From Clostridiales bacterium (GTDB taxonomy: Bacteria; Bacillota; Clostridia; Christensenellales; Pumilibacteraceae), in assembly GCA_029066805.1 (NCBI GenBank), contig JAIEFT010000009.1:52865-90422 (forward strand): a stretch of 37,558 nt of DNA, in the 5' to 3' direction. Below are positions 7,855 to 16,035 of the stretch, piece by piece (within the stretch, counting starts at the first letter, position 1; each line of letters begins with the position of its first letter). The notes beneath the pieces were generated by a model that did not search any database, was not told where the DNA came from, and saw nothing but the letters and a program-made list of their open reading frames with translations. The position numbers and the translations under genes were made by a program.

Positions 7855-9243
7855 ATGGCGAATTTATCCAAACAGAAAAACGATATGCCGGTGCAAGACC
7901 CTAAGGTACGCGCAAAAAACTTTGACGAGGTCGCGCTCGGCTACACCGAGCAGCAAGCTAAGGACGAGGCGGAACGTTGCCTAAACTGCAAAAATAAGCC
8001 GTGTAGTGCGGGTTGTCCTGTCGGCATAGACATACCGGCGTTTATACAAAAAATCAAGGACGGCGACTACGAGGGCGCATATCAGGTCATAGCAAAGTCC
8101 AGCTCGCTCGCCGCAGTGTGCGGCAGGGTTTGCCCGCAGGAAACGCAGTGCGAAAGTAAGTGCGTGAGAGGCAAAAACGGCGAGCCTGTAGCGATAGGAA
8201 GATTAGAGCGGTTTGTCGCCGACTACCATAACGCGCACAAATCGAAAAACGTCAACAAACCGGAAAGCAACGGTCACAGGGTGGCGGTTGTCGGGTCAGG
8301 ACCTGCCGGGCTAAGTTGTGCAGGCGAGCTTTGCTCGCGCGGTTACGACGTTACGGTTTTCGAGGCGTTACATACTGCGGGCGGCGTGCTTGTTTACGGC
8401 ATACCCGAATTCCGCTTGCCAAAAAAGATCGTAGCGGATGAGATAGAAAACCTCAGGGCGCGCGGTGTCAAGTTTGAGGTCAATACCGTAATCGGCAGAA
8501 CGCTGCTTGTTGACGAGCTGTTCGAGGACGGCTACGAGGCGGTGTTTATCGGCAGCGGCGCGGGCTTGCCCAACTTTATGAAGATAAAGGGCGAGGACTT
8601 AAATGGCGTGTATTCCGCCAACGAGTTTTTGACGCGCGTCAATCTTATGAAGGCGTATAAAGGCGGCGCGGACACTCCGATCAAGCACAGCAAGACTGTG
8701 GCAGTCGTGGGCGGCGGCAACGTCGCTATGGACGCTACGCGGTGTGCGCTTCGCTTGGGCGCGGAACGCGTTGTGCTTGTGTACCGCCGCAGCGAGGCGG
8801 AGTTGCCTGCGCGGAAAGAGGAAGTGGAGCACGCCAAGGAAGAAGGCGTTGAGTTCATGATGCTGACCGCGCCCGTGGAAGTGCTTGGCGACGAGCACAA
8901 AAATGTGCGCGCGCTATTGTGCCAAAAAATGGAGCTTGGAGAACCTGACGCGTCGGGCAGGCGCAGACCTGTGCCCGTACCGAACAGCGAGTTTGAGCTT
9001 GAAGTTGACACGGTTATCGCCGCTATCGGTACAAGTCCAAATCCATTAATAAAGAACACTACGCCCGGCATAGATGTGCAAAAGTGGGGTGGTATAATTA
9101 CCGACGAAAACGGAAAAACCACCCGCGACATGGTGTACGCGGGAGGCGATGCCGTTACGGGCGCGGCAACGGTCATACTCGCCATGGGCGCGGGCAAGGA
9201 CGCCGCAGAACAGATAGACCGAAAATTAAGAATGCAGAATTAA
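7855..9243 (+). CDS. nfnB: NfnB / GltA-like NADPH-binding flavoprotein
   Basis: This 462-residue protein is the large Nfn subunit, often annotated gltA. The N-terminal iron-sulfur domain has CLNCKNKPCSAGCPVGIDIP (residues about 42-61) and CGRVCPQETQCESKC, which bind two [4Fe-4S] clusters. An FAD-binding VVGSGPAGLSCAGEL motif follows, then the NADPH domain VAVVGGGNVAMDATRCALRL and the closing YAGGDAVTGAATVILAMGAGK. No glutamate synthase large subunit is nearby, and the partner is NfnA, so Nfn is more likely than GOGAT. A strong AGGAGG lies at 7839-7844. The C-terminal residues KLRMQN and the stop are encoded by the repeated AT-rich element, so the native end may have been altered by its insertion. 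Confidence 0.9.
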   Translation: MANLSKQKNDMPVQDPKVRAKNFDEVALGYTEQQAKDEAERCLNCKNKPCSAGCPVGIDIPAFIQKIKDGDYEGAYQVIAKSSSLAAVCGRVCPQETQCESKCVRGKNGEPVAIGRLERFVADYHNAHKSKNVNKPESNGHRVAVVGSGPAGLSCAGELCSRGYDVTVFEALHTAGGVLVYGIPEFRLPKKIVADEIENLRARGVKFEVNTVIGRTLLVDELFEDGYEAVFIGSGAGLPNFMKIKGEDLNGVYSANEFLTRVNLMKAYKGGADTPIKHSKTVAVVGGGNVAMDATRCALRLGAERVVLVYRRSEAELPARKEEVEHAKEEGVEFMMLTAPVEVLGDEHKNVRALLCQKMELGEPDASGRRRPVPVPNSEFELEVDTVIAAIGTSPNPLIKNTTPGIDVQKWGGIITDENGKTTRDMVYAGGDAVTGAATVILAMGAGKDAAEQIDRKLRMQN

Positions 9244-9441
9244 GAATGCAGAATGAAAATAAGGATGAGATTCCTCGGTGGGCAAAAAACGTTCGGAATG
9301 ATAAAAAAAGAAGTGGGTGACTGTTATACAGCCGCCCACTTTTGTCCTACGAAACAAATGCAGGTTATTCCCAACGCAGTGAGGAATCTCATCCTTAATG
9401 CCGCTTAAGCGGCTAATTCATAATTCTGAATTCTTAATTAA
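9224..9441. mobile_element. MITE-like palindromic element
   Basis: This roughly 218 bp region between nfnB and the ZIP gene is nested-palindromic. The outer arms are the AT-rich repeat (about 9224-9254) and its inverted version (9414-9441). An inner perfect 16 bp inverted repeat, AAGGATGAGATTCCTC (9261-9276) and its complement (9381-9396), encloses the nfnB terminator. A 14 bp palindrome GCCGCTTAAGCGGC lies at 9400-9413. No coding sequence is present. A second member with the same AAGGATGAG...CTCATCCTT arms follows clpX. Confidence 0.65.
9311..9343 (+). terminator. Terminator after nfnB
   Basis: AAGTGGG (9311-9317) pairs with CCCACTT (9335-9341), with an inner CTGT/ACAG pair, followed by a short T run. 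It lies inside the MITE-like element, which may thus provide termination. Confidence 0.6.
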
Positions 9442-10302
9442 TCAAAACATTACAAGCAAAAATCCTACCAGCACGCCTATAAACAGCGACAGGGCGGGGA
9501 GTTTGCTTTTCCACATCAATATCGATTCGGGCAGAAGCTCGCCGAATACGACGTACAACATTGCGCCGCTCGCAAAGCCGAGCGACAGCGTGAGCATGAT
9601 TTCGTTTATGCCGCCCAGGGCGAACCCGATGAGTGCGCCGAACACGGTAGGCAGTCCGCTAAGCGCTGTCAGCAGTATCGCTTTGGATTTTTTCATGCCG
9701 CCCGAAATGAGCGGAACGGAAACCGCCATGCCTTCGGGAATGTTGTGCAGTCCTATGACGATTGCCATAATGAACCCGCTGCCGGTAAATAGGTTGGCGA
9801 CAATGTTTGGAGTAATCGCGTACGACGCGCCGATTACCATGCCTTCGGGCAGGTTGTGCAGAGCAATAGCGGTCATCATGACAAGCCCCGCCACAAACAG
9901 GTTGGACTTGTTGCTTTTGTGCGATTCGTAGTGGTTGGAATGGATAAGCTCGTCAAGGTCGTCGGCTGTGGACGGGTGGTTTTCGTCTATGTGCGTGACC
10001 TCGTGGTTTGTGCGCTTGTCTATAGCGTAGTTGAGTACATACACCACGCCGTAACCGAATATGACTGCGACAACAACAATAAGCGGCGTGTACCATTCGA
10101 GCACGCCTTCTCGCATCATTTCTATCGGCTCGCTCATAAGATCGAAGCACACCACGGCAAGCATTATGCCCGCGGCAAACGAAAGCAAAAGGCTGACTAT
10201 TTTGTTACTGTCGCGCTTGAGCACTGCGCCTACAACGCCGCCCAGTCCAGTGCCTATAACGCCCGATATAAATGTTATAACTATTATCGCCAAGTATTGC
10301 AT
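9442..10302 (-). CDS. ZIP family metal transporter
   Basis: This 286-residue integral membrane protein imports divalent metals such as zinc, iron or manganese. It has about eight hydrophobic helices. Signature metal-binding helices are HNLPEGMVIGASYA and HNIPEGMAVSVPLISGG, typical of the GufA/ZupT branch. A His/Asp-rich loop (THIDENHPSTADDLDELIHS, then HYESHKSN) between helices 3 and 4 could sense or bind metal. I chose the ATG at 10302, with AAGGA 8-12 bases upstream, over an in-frame ATG at 10326 that falls within or before the promoter region. It is monocistronic from the promoter at 10322-10350, and no Fur or Zur operator is recognised. The metal cannot be told from sequence. Confidence 0.9.
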   Translation of the reverse strand: MQYLAIIVITFISGVIGTGLGGVVGAVLKRDSNKIVSLLLSFAAGIMLAVVCFDLMSEPIEMMREGVLEWYTPLIVVVAVIFGYGVVYVLNYAIDKRTNHEVTHIDENHPSTADDLDELIHSNHYESHKSNKSNLFVAGLVMMTAIALHNLPEGMVIGASYAITPNIVANLFTGSGFIMAIVIGLHNIPEGMAVSVPLISGGMKKSKAILLTALSGLPTVFGALIGFALGGINEIMLTLSLGFASGAMLYVVFGELLPESILMWKSKLPALSLFIGVLVGFLLVMF

Positions 10303-10321
10303 TAGTGTTTTCCTTTTATAT

Positions 10322-10350
10322 ATCATAGCTTATACAAAATAGAATTGCAA
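10322..10350 (-). promoter_or_regulatory. ZIP transporter promoter
   Basis: Minus-strand TTGCAA (10350-10345), a 17 bp spacer and TATGAT (10327-10322). The leader would be about 13 nt and contains AAGGA. Confidence 0.65.
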
Positions 10351-10378
10351 GTATTGATAAGGTGTTTATTCAAATTCG

Positions 10379-10407
10379 TTGCAATTTACATTTAAAAACC
10401 GTATAAT
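10379..10407 (+). promoter_or_regulatory. Promoter abutting the 10418 gene (candidate leaderless)
   Basis: TTGCAA (10379-10384), a 17 bp spacer and a perfect TATAAT (10402-10407) end only 10 bp before the ATG at 10418. Transcription would start near 10414, leaving about 4 nt of leader and no room for a ribosome site. Confidence 0.7.
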
Positions 10408-10417
10408 TAATAGTGCT

Positions 10418-11356
10418 ATGAAAACACTGCGTAAAATGAGCATGATAGTCTTTATACCGATCGTACTTGGCATTGCCATGATGGTAATCGGCAGCTTTGC
10501 CGATAACGAAACGATGTATCGTGTCGGTGTTTGGATATTGACGGCAGGTATACCGATAACAATGTTCGTTTTGGTAGTGGTGGGACTGATACTTATGATA
10601 ACCGGCAAAATCGACCTTGCCGACGGTAAATCGCGCGCCTCGGATAAAAAGCAGGACGAGCAAAGCGAATGGGAAGAAGTGGACGAGTACGAGGATTGCG
10701 AAGAAAAAAAGCCGCAGCGCAAAAAACAAGACGAAGATAGCGAATGGATAGAAGTAGACGATGACGATACGGTCAAAGGGCAGAGCGAAAGGGAAAGAGA
10801 GTATACCGACTTAGCGGCAATCAACACGTCGCACGGACAAAGCAACAGGGAAAAGAATGCCGAGTACATTATGCGGCATTCCGCAAACAGGTATAAAAAT
10901 TCCCCCACAAAGGATAAGGTTTTAGGCTGGCTGTTTTTCGGATTTTTAATGACCGATTTCGCGCTGATAATGGTGTTTGGCTTTTTGGAGATTTTTGTCG
11001 GCGCGATCGTATGCATGTGTTTGTTCGGCGGCACGATATTGATTGCGCTATTGGTCACGGTATTGCGCCAAAAAATATCTATGGGCTTTGGGATAAGCAA
11101 AAAGAAAAAGCGAGATTCACGTTACGGAAAAGTTTTGTCGTGCGACGTGGCAAGCACCACAACAGTCAACAACAGAGTGACCAAGGTGGTGTATATGATC
11201 GTAATCGCCGAGGGTGAAAACGAGTACAACGCATATACCGAGGAATTTTACGAAACAGGCGATAGCGTAAAGTTTTGTCTGATAGGCAAAAAACTTGCTA
11301 TGATACTCGACGACGAAGAGCTGGACGACCTTGACGACGAACCTTTGGACCGATAA
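10418..11356 (+). CDS. Four-helix membrane protein with acidic linker and DUF3592-like tail
   Basis: This 312-residue protein has two N-terminal transmembrane helices (about residues 8-27 and 37-63), a highly charged cytoplasmic linker, two more helices (about 175-200 and 205-225) and a soluble C-terminal domain. The linker contains a duplicated SEW(E/I)EVD motif. The C-terminal stretch YGKVLSCDVASTTTVNNRV to VKFCLIGKKLAMIL has the strand-rich look of DUF3592-type domains, then an acidic end. The function is unknown. I start it at 10418 because the promoter -10 box lies just upstream; the longer reading from 10379 would begin inside the -35 box. It is monocistronic, with a terminator right after it. 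Confidence 0.75.
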   Translation: MKTLRKMSMIVFIPIVLGIAMMVIGSFADNETMYRVGVWILTAGIPITMFVLVVVGLILMITGKIDLADGKSRASDKKQDEQSEWEEVDEYEDCEEKKPQRKKQDEDSEWIEVDDDDTVKGQSEREREYTDLAAINTSHGQSNREKNAEYIMRHSANRYKNSPTKDKVLGWLFFGFLMTDFALIMVFGFLEIFVGAIVCMCLFGGTILIALLVTVLRQKISMGFGISKKKKRDSRYGKVLSCDVASTTTVNNRVTKVVYMIVIAEGENEYNAYTEEFYETGDSVKFCLIGKKLAMILDDEELDDLDDEPLDR

Positions 11357-11361
11357 AATAT

Positions 11362-11400
11362 AAACGGCGGTTGTGTAATTGCAATCGTCGTTTTCGTTTT
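11362..11400 (+). terminator. Terminator after the 10418 gene
   Basis: A 12 bp stem (11362-11373 with 11382-11393, two G-T pairs) and an 8 nt loop are followed by TTTTCGTTTT. Confidence 0.7.
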
Positions 11401-11483
11401 ATGCTACGGCGGCGCGCTGCCTTTACAACACAATATAAAGTGGTTAGCAATTGCGAACTTTGACGAAAAATATCTTTATGTAC

Positions 11484-11512
11484 TTGAAAATAATATTTTG
11501 GTATGTTATAAT
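11484..11512 (+). promoter_or_regulatory. Hydrogenase operon promoter
   Basis: TTGAAA (11484-11489), a 17 bp spacer and TATAAT (11507-11512) give a start near 11519. The leader is about 89 nt, long enough for control, but I see no known riboswitch in it. Confidence 0.75.
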
Positions 11513-11607
11513 CTACAAGTGCGGATAGGCGAGTTCGCACGGCTTTTGTGCCAAAAAACATTTTCGCCGCAAAAATTCGTAAAAAACTCACGAAAGGAGC
11601 ATAAATA

Positions 11608-12075
11608 ATGACCGACGAAAAAGACATGCAGTTCGCCGCGGCGCTGGAAAGTCTGAAAGACGTTCCCGGTCCTGTCATGATGGCGATGCAAAAAGCGCAG
11701 GACATTTACGGCTATTTGCCGCTTGAAGTCCAGCTCAAGATTGCCGATTACTTCGGCGTTCCGCTTGCCACGGTGTACGGAATAGCTACGTTCTATTCGC
11801 AGTTCCGTTTGGAACAGCCGGGGCAGATCAAGATTGCCGTGTGCTTGGGTACGGCGTGCTACGTTAAGGGTAGCGGCGGCGTAATAGACAAGTTTAGCAG
11901 GCTTTTAAGCGTAGAACCGGGACACACTACGTCAGACGGCAGGTTCACGTTGGAAGCCACGCGTTGCATAGGCTGCTGCGGACTTGCGCCCGTGCTTACC
12001 GTAAACGGCGAAGTTTACGGCAAGGTCACTGAGGACAGCGTGGACGAGATACTCGCCAAGTATAACGAGATTTAA
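11608..12075 (+). CDS. hndA: NuoE-like [2Fe-2S] subunit of the hydrogenase complex
   Basis: This 155-residue thioredoxin-fold subunit corresponds to NuoE/HydC/HndA. It passes electrons within an NAD(P)-linked [FeFe] hydrogenase. The [2Fe-2S] ligands are CLGTAC (Cys about 85 and 90) and CIGCCG (about 126 and 130). The helical N-terminus DIYGYLPLEVQLKIADYFGV and the following TVYGIATFYSQF stretch are family hallmarks. A strong AAAGGAG precedes the ATG. It is first in the operon, and the next gene's ribosome site overlaps its stop codon, so translation is probably coupled. The membership is firm; the name hndA versus hydC is a matter of convention. Confidence 0.93.
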   Translation: MTDEKDMQFAAALESLKDVPGPVMMAMQKAQDIYGYLPLEVQLKIADYFGVPLATVYGIATFYSQFRLEQPGQIKIAVCLGTACYVKGSGGVIDKFSRLLSVEPGHTTSDGRFTLEATRCIGCCGLAPVLTVNGEVYGKVTEDSVDEILAKYNEI

Positions 12076-12086
12076 GGAGCTTGAAG

Positions 12087-13958
12087 ATGAAAACTTTACA
12101 GCAATTACAGGAAATTCGCGAGCGTCTTAAGCCGATGATCACCGAGCGCGCGGAAGGCGCAAAGGTTTCGGAAGGTCAGCCGCGTAAGTCGATACTTGTT
12201 TGCGGCGGCACAGGCTGCACGTCGGGAAACAGCAAAATCTTGCACGATAACTTTATATCGTTGCTCGCTGAGCACGGTCTTCAAGACGAGGTTAAGGTCA
12301 TAATGACCGGCTGCTTCGGACTTTGCTCCAAAGGACCTATTGCGGTCGTATATCCCGACGGTTCGTTCTATACGCACCTAAAGCCGGAAGACGCAAAGGA
12401 AATCGTCGAGCAGCACATTATAGGCGGCACGCCCGTCGAGCGTCTGTTGCACGCGGAGAAGGATATTTACGGTCAGCTTAAAAGCATTAACGACACCGAC
12501 TTCTACCGCAGCCAGCGCCGTGTAGTTCTTCGCAACTGCGGCGTTATCGACCCCGAAAACATTGACGAGTACCTTGCGACCGACGGTTACAAGGCTTATG
12601 AAAAAGCCGTCACCACCATGACCCAACAGCAGGTCATTGACGAAATCAAAAAGAGCGGTTTGAGAGGACGCGGCGGCGCGGGCTTCTCGACCGGCATGAA
12701 GTGGCAGTTCACCCACGACGCGCCCGGCACAGAAAAGTATGTCGCATGTAACGCCGACGAGGGCGACCCCGGCGCGTTCATGGACAGGTCGCTACTCGAA
12801 GGCGATCCGCACGCTGTTATCGAAGCTATGATGATCGCAGGCTACGCGGTCGGCGCGGAACACGGCGTTATTTACGTACGTGCCGAGTACCCGATAGCCG
12901 TTCACCGTTTGGAGGTTGCGATTGCTCAGGCTCGCGAGTACGGCATACTCGGCGACAACGTTATGGGACTTGGAAAGAAGTTCGACCTCGAACTGCGTTT
13001 GGGCGCGGGTGCGTTCGTCTGCGGCGAGGAAACGGCGCTTCTTAACTCTGCGGAGGGCAAGCGCGGCGAGCCGCGTCAGCGTCCGCCGTTCCCGGCTATC
13101 AAAGGCTTGTTCGGCAAGCCTACGCTTATCAACAACGTAGAAACCTACGGCAACGTAGCGCAGATCATTCTTAACGGCGCGGATTGGTTCGCGTCGGTCG
13201 GCACGGAAAAGAGCAAGGGCACAAAGGTGTTCGCGCTCGGCGGCAAGCTGGAAAACGTCGGACTTGTGGAAATCCCCATGGGCACGACTCTGCGCACAAT
13301 AGTAGAGGACATCGGCGGGGGCTGCCCCAATGGCAAAAAGTTCAAGGCTGCGCAGACGGGCGGACCGTCCGGAGGCTGCATTCCGTCGTCGCTTATCGAC
13401 ACGCCCATCGACTACGACAACCTTATGGCTATCGGCTCGATGATGGGCAGCGGCGGTCTTATCGTCATGGACGAGGACAACTGCATGGTCGATATTGCTA
13501 AGTTCTTCCTTGAGTTCACCGTCGACGAGTCGTGCGGAAAGTGCACGCCTTGCCGTATCGGCAACAAGCGCCTTCTTGAAATGCTTGACAAGGTCACTAA
13601 GGGCGAAGCTACGCTCGAGGACCTCGACAAGATGGAAGAGCTTTGCTACTACATAAAGGACAACTCGCTTTGCGGACTCGGTCAGACCGCTCCCAACCCC
13701 GTGCTTTCCACACTGCGCTATTTCCGCGACGAGTACGAAGCGCACTGCAACGGCAAATGTCCTGCGGGCGTGTGCAAAGCGCTTGTCAGCTATAAGGTCG
13801 ATCCAGAGAAGTGTATTGGCTGCACTATCTGTGCGCGTAACTGCCCGGTCAAGGCGATTGAAGGCACGGTCAAGCAACCTCACACTATCGACCCGAAAAA
13901 GTGCATTAAGTGCGGTGTATGTGCTTCCAAATGCCCTAAAGGTGCGATTTCAAAATAA
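12087..13958 (+). CDS. hydB: NuoF-like NADH-binding flavoprotein of the hydrogenase complex
   Basis: This 623-residue subunit oxidises or reduces NAD(H) through FMN. Domain order: an N-terminal thioredoxin-like [2Fe-2S] domain (VCGGTGCTSGNSK, then TGCFGLC); the NuoF core with the NADH/FMN site LRGRGGAGFSTGMKW, CNADEGDPGAFMDRSLLEG and GAGAFVCGEETALL; the [4Fe-4S] site ESCGKCTPCRIG; and two C-terminal ferredoxin [4Fe-4S] motifs (CIGCTICARNCP and CIKCGVCASKCP). This is the standard layout of HydB/HndC in trimeric, often electron-bifurcating hydrogenases. I chose the ATG at 12087, seven bases after AAGGAG, over the TTG at 12081. Bifurcation with ferredoxin is inferred from family, not shown here. 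Confidence 0.95.
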   Translation: MKTLQQLQEIRERLKPMITERAEGAKVSEGQPRKSILVCGGTGCTSGNSKILHDNFISLLAEHGLQDEVKVIMTGCFGLCSKGPIAVVYPDGSFYTHLKPEDAKEIVEQHIIGGTPVERLLHAEKDIYGQLKSINDTDFYRSQRRVVLRNCGVIDPENIDEYLATDGYKAYEKAVTTMTQQQVIDEIKKSGLRGRGGAGFSTGMKWQFTHDAPGTEKYVACNADEGDPGAFMDRSLLEGDPHAVIEAMMIAGYAVGAEHGVIYVRAEYPIAVHRLEVAIAQAREYGILGDNVMGLGKKFDLELRLGAGAFVCGEETALLNSAEGKRGEPRQRPPFPAIKGLFGKPTLINNVETYGNVAQIILNGADWFASVGTEKSKGTKVFALGGKLENVGLVEIPMGTTLRTIVEDIGGGCPNGKKFKAAQTGGPSGGCIPSSLIDTPIDYDNLMAIGSMMGSGGLIVMDEDNCMVDIAKFFLEFTVDESCGKCTPCRIGNKRLLEMLDKVTKGEATLEDLDKMEELCYYIKDNSLCGLGQTAPNPVLSTLRYFRDEYEAHCNGKCPAGVCKALVSYKVDPEKCIGCTICARNCPVKAIEGTVKQPHTIDPKKCIKCGVCASKCPKGAISK

Positions 13959-14161
13959 CCGCGTATTCATCGCGCAATAGTTCGTCAGCCATCGCGTCGC
14001 CCTCGGTCATTTAGGTGGGTCTAAACTCCCGTCGGTCGGCGCTCGGACTTCCTGCTCTTGCGCGCGACTCCGCAGTTATTTGCATCCCGATATAAGCTTA
14101 AACTTATACAATATAGGGAATAATCGTCAATATCGACTTATCCATAAATCAGGAGAATTAC
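13959..14161 (+). other. 203 bp gap between hydB and hydA
   Basis: No gene is visible. The first 115 bp are GC-rich and the last 90 AT-rich. A weak promoter-like pair (TTGCAT 14080-14085 with TTATAC 14104-14109) could give hydA its own transcript. AGGAG at 14151-14155 is the hydA ribosome site. No strong intrinsic terminator is seen, so read-through from hydB is likely. Confidence 0.45.
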
Positions 14162-15907
14162 ATGAAAAACGTTAATTTAAAAGTCAACGGCGTGCCTGTT
14201 ACTGTTCCGGAAGGCACACGCATACTCGACGCGGCGATTAAAGCGGGCTTTAACATCCCCACGCTGTGCTATATGAAAGACCTTTGCAACGAGAGTAGCT
14301 GCCGCGTTTGCGTAGTGGAAATCAAGAACAACCGCAAGCTTATGACCGCATGCTCGACCGTTGTTGCCGAGGGCATGGAAGTATTTACCAACACGCCCAA
14401 GGTAAGAGCGTCCAGAAAGATCACGCTCGAGCTCATGCTCAGTAATCACCATAAGGAATGCCTAAGCTGTGTGCGTAGCGGCAAGTGCGAACTGCAAACG
14501 CTCGCCACCGAATACGGCTGTGACTACGCCAAGTACAACGGCGAAATGAACGACTACGCCGTGGACGACGCCACTCCGTACATTGTTCGCGACAACAATA
14601 AGTGCATACTTTGCCGTCGCTGTGTAGCCGTGTGTAACAAGGTTCAGACTGTCGGCGTCATCGACGCAGGCAACCGCGGCTTCGCTACCAAGATAGCCAG
14701 CCCGTTCGGCAAGAGCCTTAACGAAGTTCCGTGCGTTGCGTGCGGTCAGTGTATCAATGTTTGTCCTACGGGCGCGCTTCGCGAAAAGGACAGCGTTGCG
14801 GAAGTGGAGAAGCTTCTCGCAGACCCGAGTAAAACAGTTATTGTCGGTACCGCGCCGTCGGTGCGTGCCGCGCTCGGCGAGGAGTTCGGTTATCCCATCG
14901 GCACTGACACCGAGGGCAAGATGGTAGCCGCGCTCAAGGCTATCGGCTTCGACAAGGTGTTCGACGTGGATATGGCGGCGGACATGACTATCATGGAAGA
15001 GGGAACTGAGTTCCTCGGTCGGCTTAACAATCCTAAAGCCGTTCTGCCCATGATCACTTCGTGCAGCGCAGGCTGGATCAGATTTATCGAATATAACTAT
15101 CCCGAGCTTTTGCCCAATCTGTCGTCGTGTAAATCGCCGCAACAAATGTTCGGCGCTATCATGAAAACGTACTACGCCGAAAAGACGGGCATCGACCCGA
15201 AGAACTTGGCGGTCGTAACCATCATGCCGTGCATTGCCAAAAAGTTCGAGCTCACGCGCGACGACCAGAGCGCGGCGGGCGTACCCGATATCGACGTATC
15301 GCTCACCACAAGAGAGCTTGCAAGAATGATAAAGAATTACGGCATCAACTTTGCTAAGCTCGATCCCAAGACCGAGTTTGACAACCCGATAGGCAAGGGC
15401 AGTACCGCAGGTCTTATCTTCGGCGCAACGGGCGGCGTTATGGAAGCTGCACTCCGCACGGTAGCGGAAGTCGCAACAGGCAAAACGCTTGACAATATCG
15501 ACTTCAAAGCAGTTCGCGGCACTAAAGGCATAAAGGAAGCTTCAGTTACGCTTAATGGCAAGCAGATCAACATTGCCGTAGCGAGCGGACTGGGCAATGC
15601 CAGAAAGCTCATGGACGAGATCAAAGCGGGCAAGAGCAAATACCACTTTATCGAGATCATGGCGTGCCCCGGCGGTTGCGTAAACGGCGGCGGTCAGCCG
15701 ATTGTCGATTCGCAGACCCGCAACATTGTGGACGTAGCCAAGACCCGCGCAAGCGTGCTTTACAAAAAGGACAAGAAGGACGCGCTTAGAAAGAGCCACG
15801 AAAACCCGATCGTCAAAACTCTGTACGCGGAATACTTCGGCGAGCCGAATAGCCACAAGGCGCACGAGGTGCTCCACACTTCGTACGTAAAGCGCGACAG
15901 GTATTAA
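14162..15907 (+). CDS. hydA: [FeFe] hydrogenase catalytic subunit
   Basis: This 581-residue protein reduces protons to H2 or oxidises H2 in the cytoplasm. Domain order: plant-type [2Fe-2S] (Cys36, 47, 50 and 64); a His-ligated [4Fe-4S] (HHKECLSCVRSGKC, residues 96-109); two [4Fe-4S] clusters (Cys148/151/154/158 and Cys191/194/197/201); the H-cluster domain; and the small-subunit-like C-terminus. H-cluster motifs are L1 TSCSAGW (299-305), L2 MPCIAKKFE (355-363) and L3 EIMACPGGCVNGGGQP (498-513). L1 departs from the textbook TSCCPxW at two positions. With hndA and hydB this is the A3-type trimeric arrangement, probably NADH-plus-ferredoxin linked. Maturases HydEFG are not in the window. The stop is followed at once by the AT-rich repeat. 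Confidence 0.96.
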   Translation: MKNVNLKVNGVPVTVPEGTRILDAAIKAGFNIPTLCYMKDLCNESSCRVCVVEIKNNRKLMTACSTVVAEGMEVFTNTPKVRASRKITLELMLSNHHKECLSCVRSGKCELQTLATEYGCDYAKYNGEMNDYAVDDATPYIVRDNNKCILCRRCVAVCNKVQTVGVIDAGNRGFATKIASPFGKSLNEVPCVACGQCINVCPTGALREKDSVAEVEKLLADPSKTVIVGTAPSVRAALGEEFGYPIGTDTEGKMVAALKAIGFDKVFDVDMAADMTIMEEGTEFLGRLNNPKAVLPMITSCSAGWIRFIEYNYPELLPNLSSCKSPQQMFGAIMKTYYAEKTGIDPKNLAVVTIMPCIAKKFELTRDDQSAAGVPDIDVSLTTRELARMIKNYGINFAKLDPKTEFDNPIGKGSTAGLIFGATGGVMEAALRTVAEVATGKTLDNIDFKAVRGTKGIKEASVTLNGKQINIAVASGLGNARKLMDEIKAGKSKYHFIEIMACPGGCVNGGGQPIVDSQTRNIVDVAKTRASVLYKKDKKDALRKSHENPIVKTLYAEYFGEPNSHKAHEVLHTSYVKRDRY

Positions 15908-15937
15908 TTCAGAATTCAGAATTAAGAATGCAGAATG
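15906..15937 (+). repeat. AT-rich gene-end repeat after hydA
   Basis: AATTCAG repeated, then AATTAAGAATGCAGAAT, begins within the hydA stop codon. It is the same element as at 5053-5080 and 37004-37030. Confidence 0.7.
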
Positions 15938-15942
15938 AAACC

Positions 15943-15976
15943 AAAACGCCTACCGCAAAATGCGGCGGGCGTTTTC
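15943..15976 (+). terminator. Hydrogenase operon terminator
   Basis: AAAACGCC (15943-15950) pairs with GGCGTTTT (15968-15975), with an inner CCGCA/TGCGG pair (15953-15957 with 15961-15965). The terminal T tract is part of the stem. Confidence 0.8.
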
Positions 15977-16000
15977 CATTTAAAAAAACGAGTTTTTCTA

Positions 16001-16029
16001 TTGACTTTTGCTCTAAATTTTGCTATTGT
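16001..16029 (+). promoter_or_regulatory. Promoter of the BspA-like gene leader
   Basis: TTGACT (16001-16006), a 17 bp spacer and TATTGT (16024-16029) predict a start near 16036, which is the first base of the long hairpin. An alternative -10, TATAAA at 16029-16034, has worse spacing. Confidence 0.55.
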
Positions 16030-16035
16030 ATAAAT

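Noticed and set aside
12792-13883. 363-codon minus-strand frame opposite hydB
   Set aside because: Antisense shadow of a fully conserved NuoF-like gene, with Arg/Val/Ala-biased composition and no family match.
13959-14085. Possible small gene or RNA between hydB and hydA
   Set aside because: No frame with a ribosome site and no clear structure; only unusual GC content.
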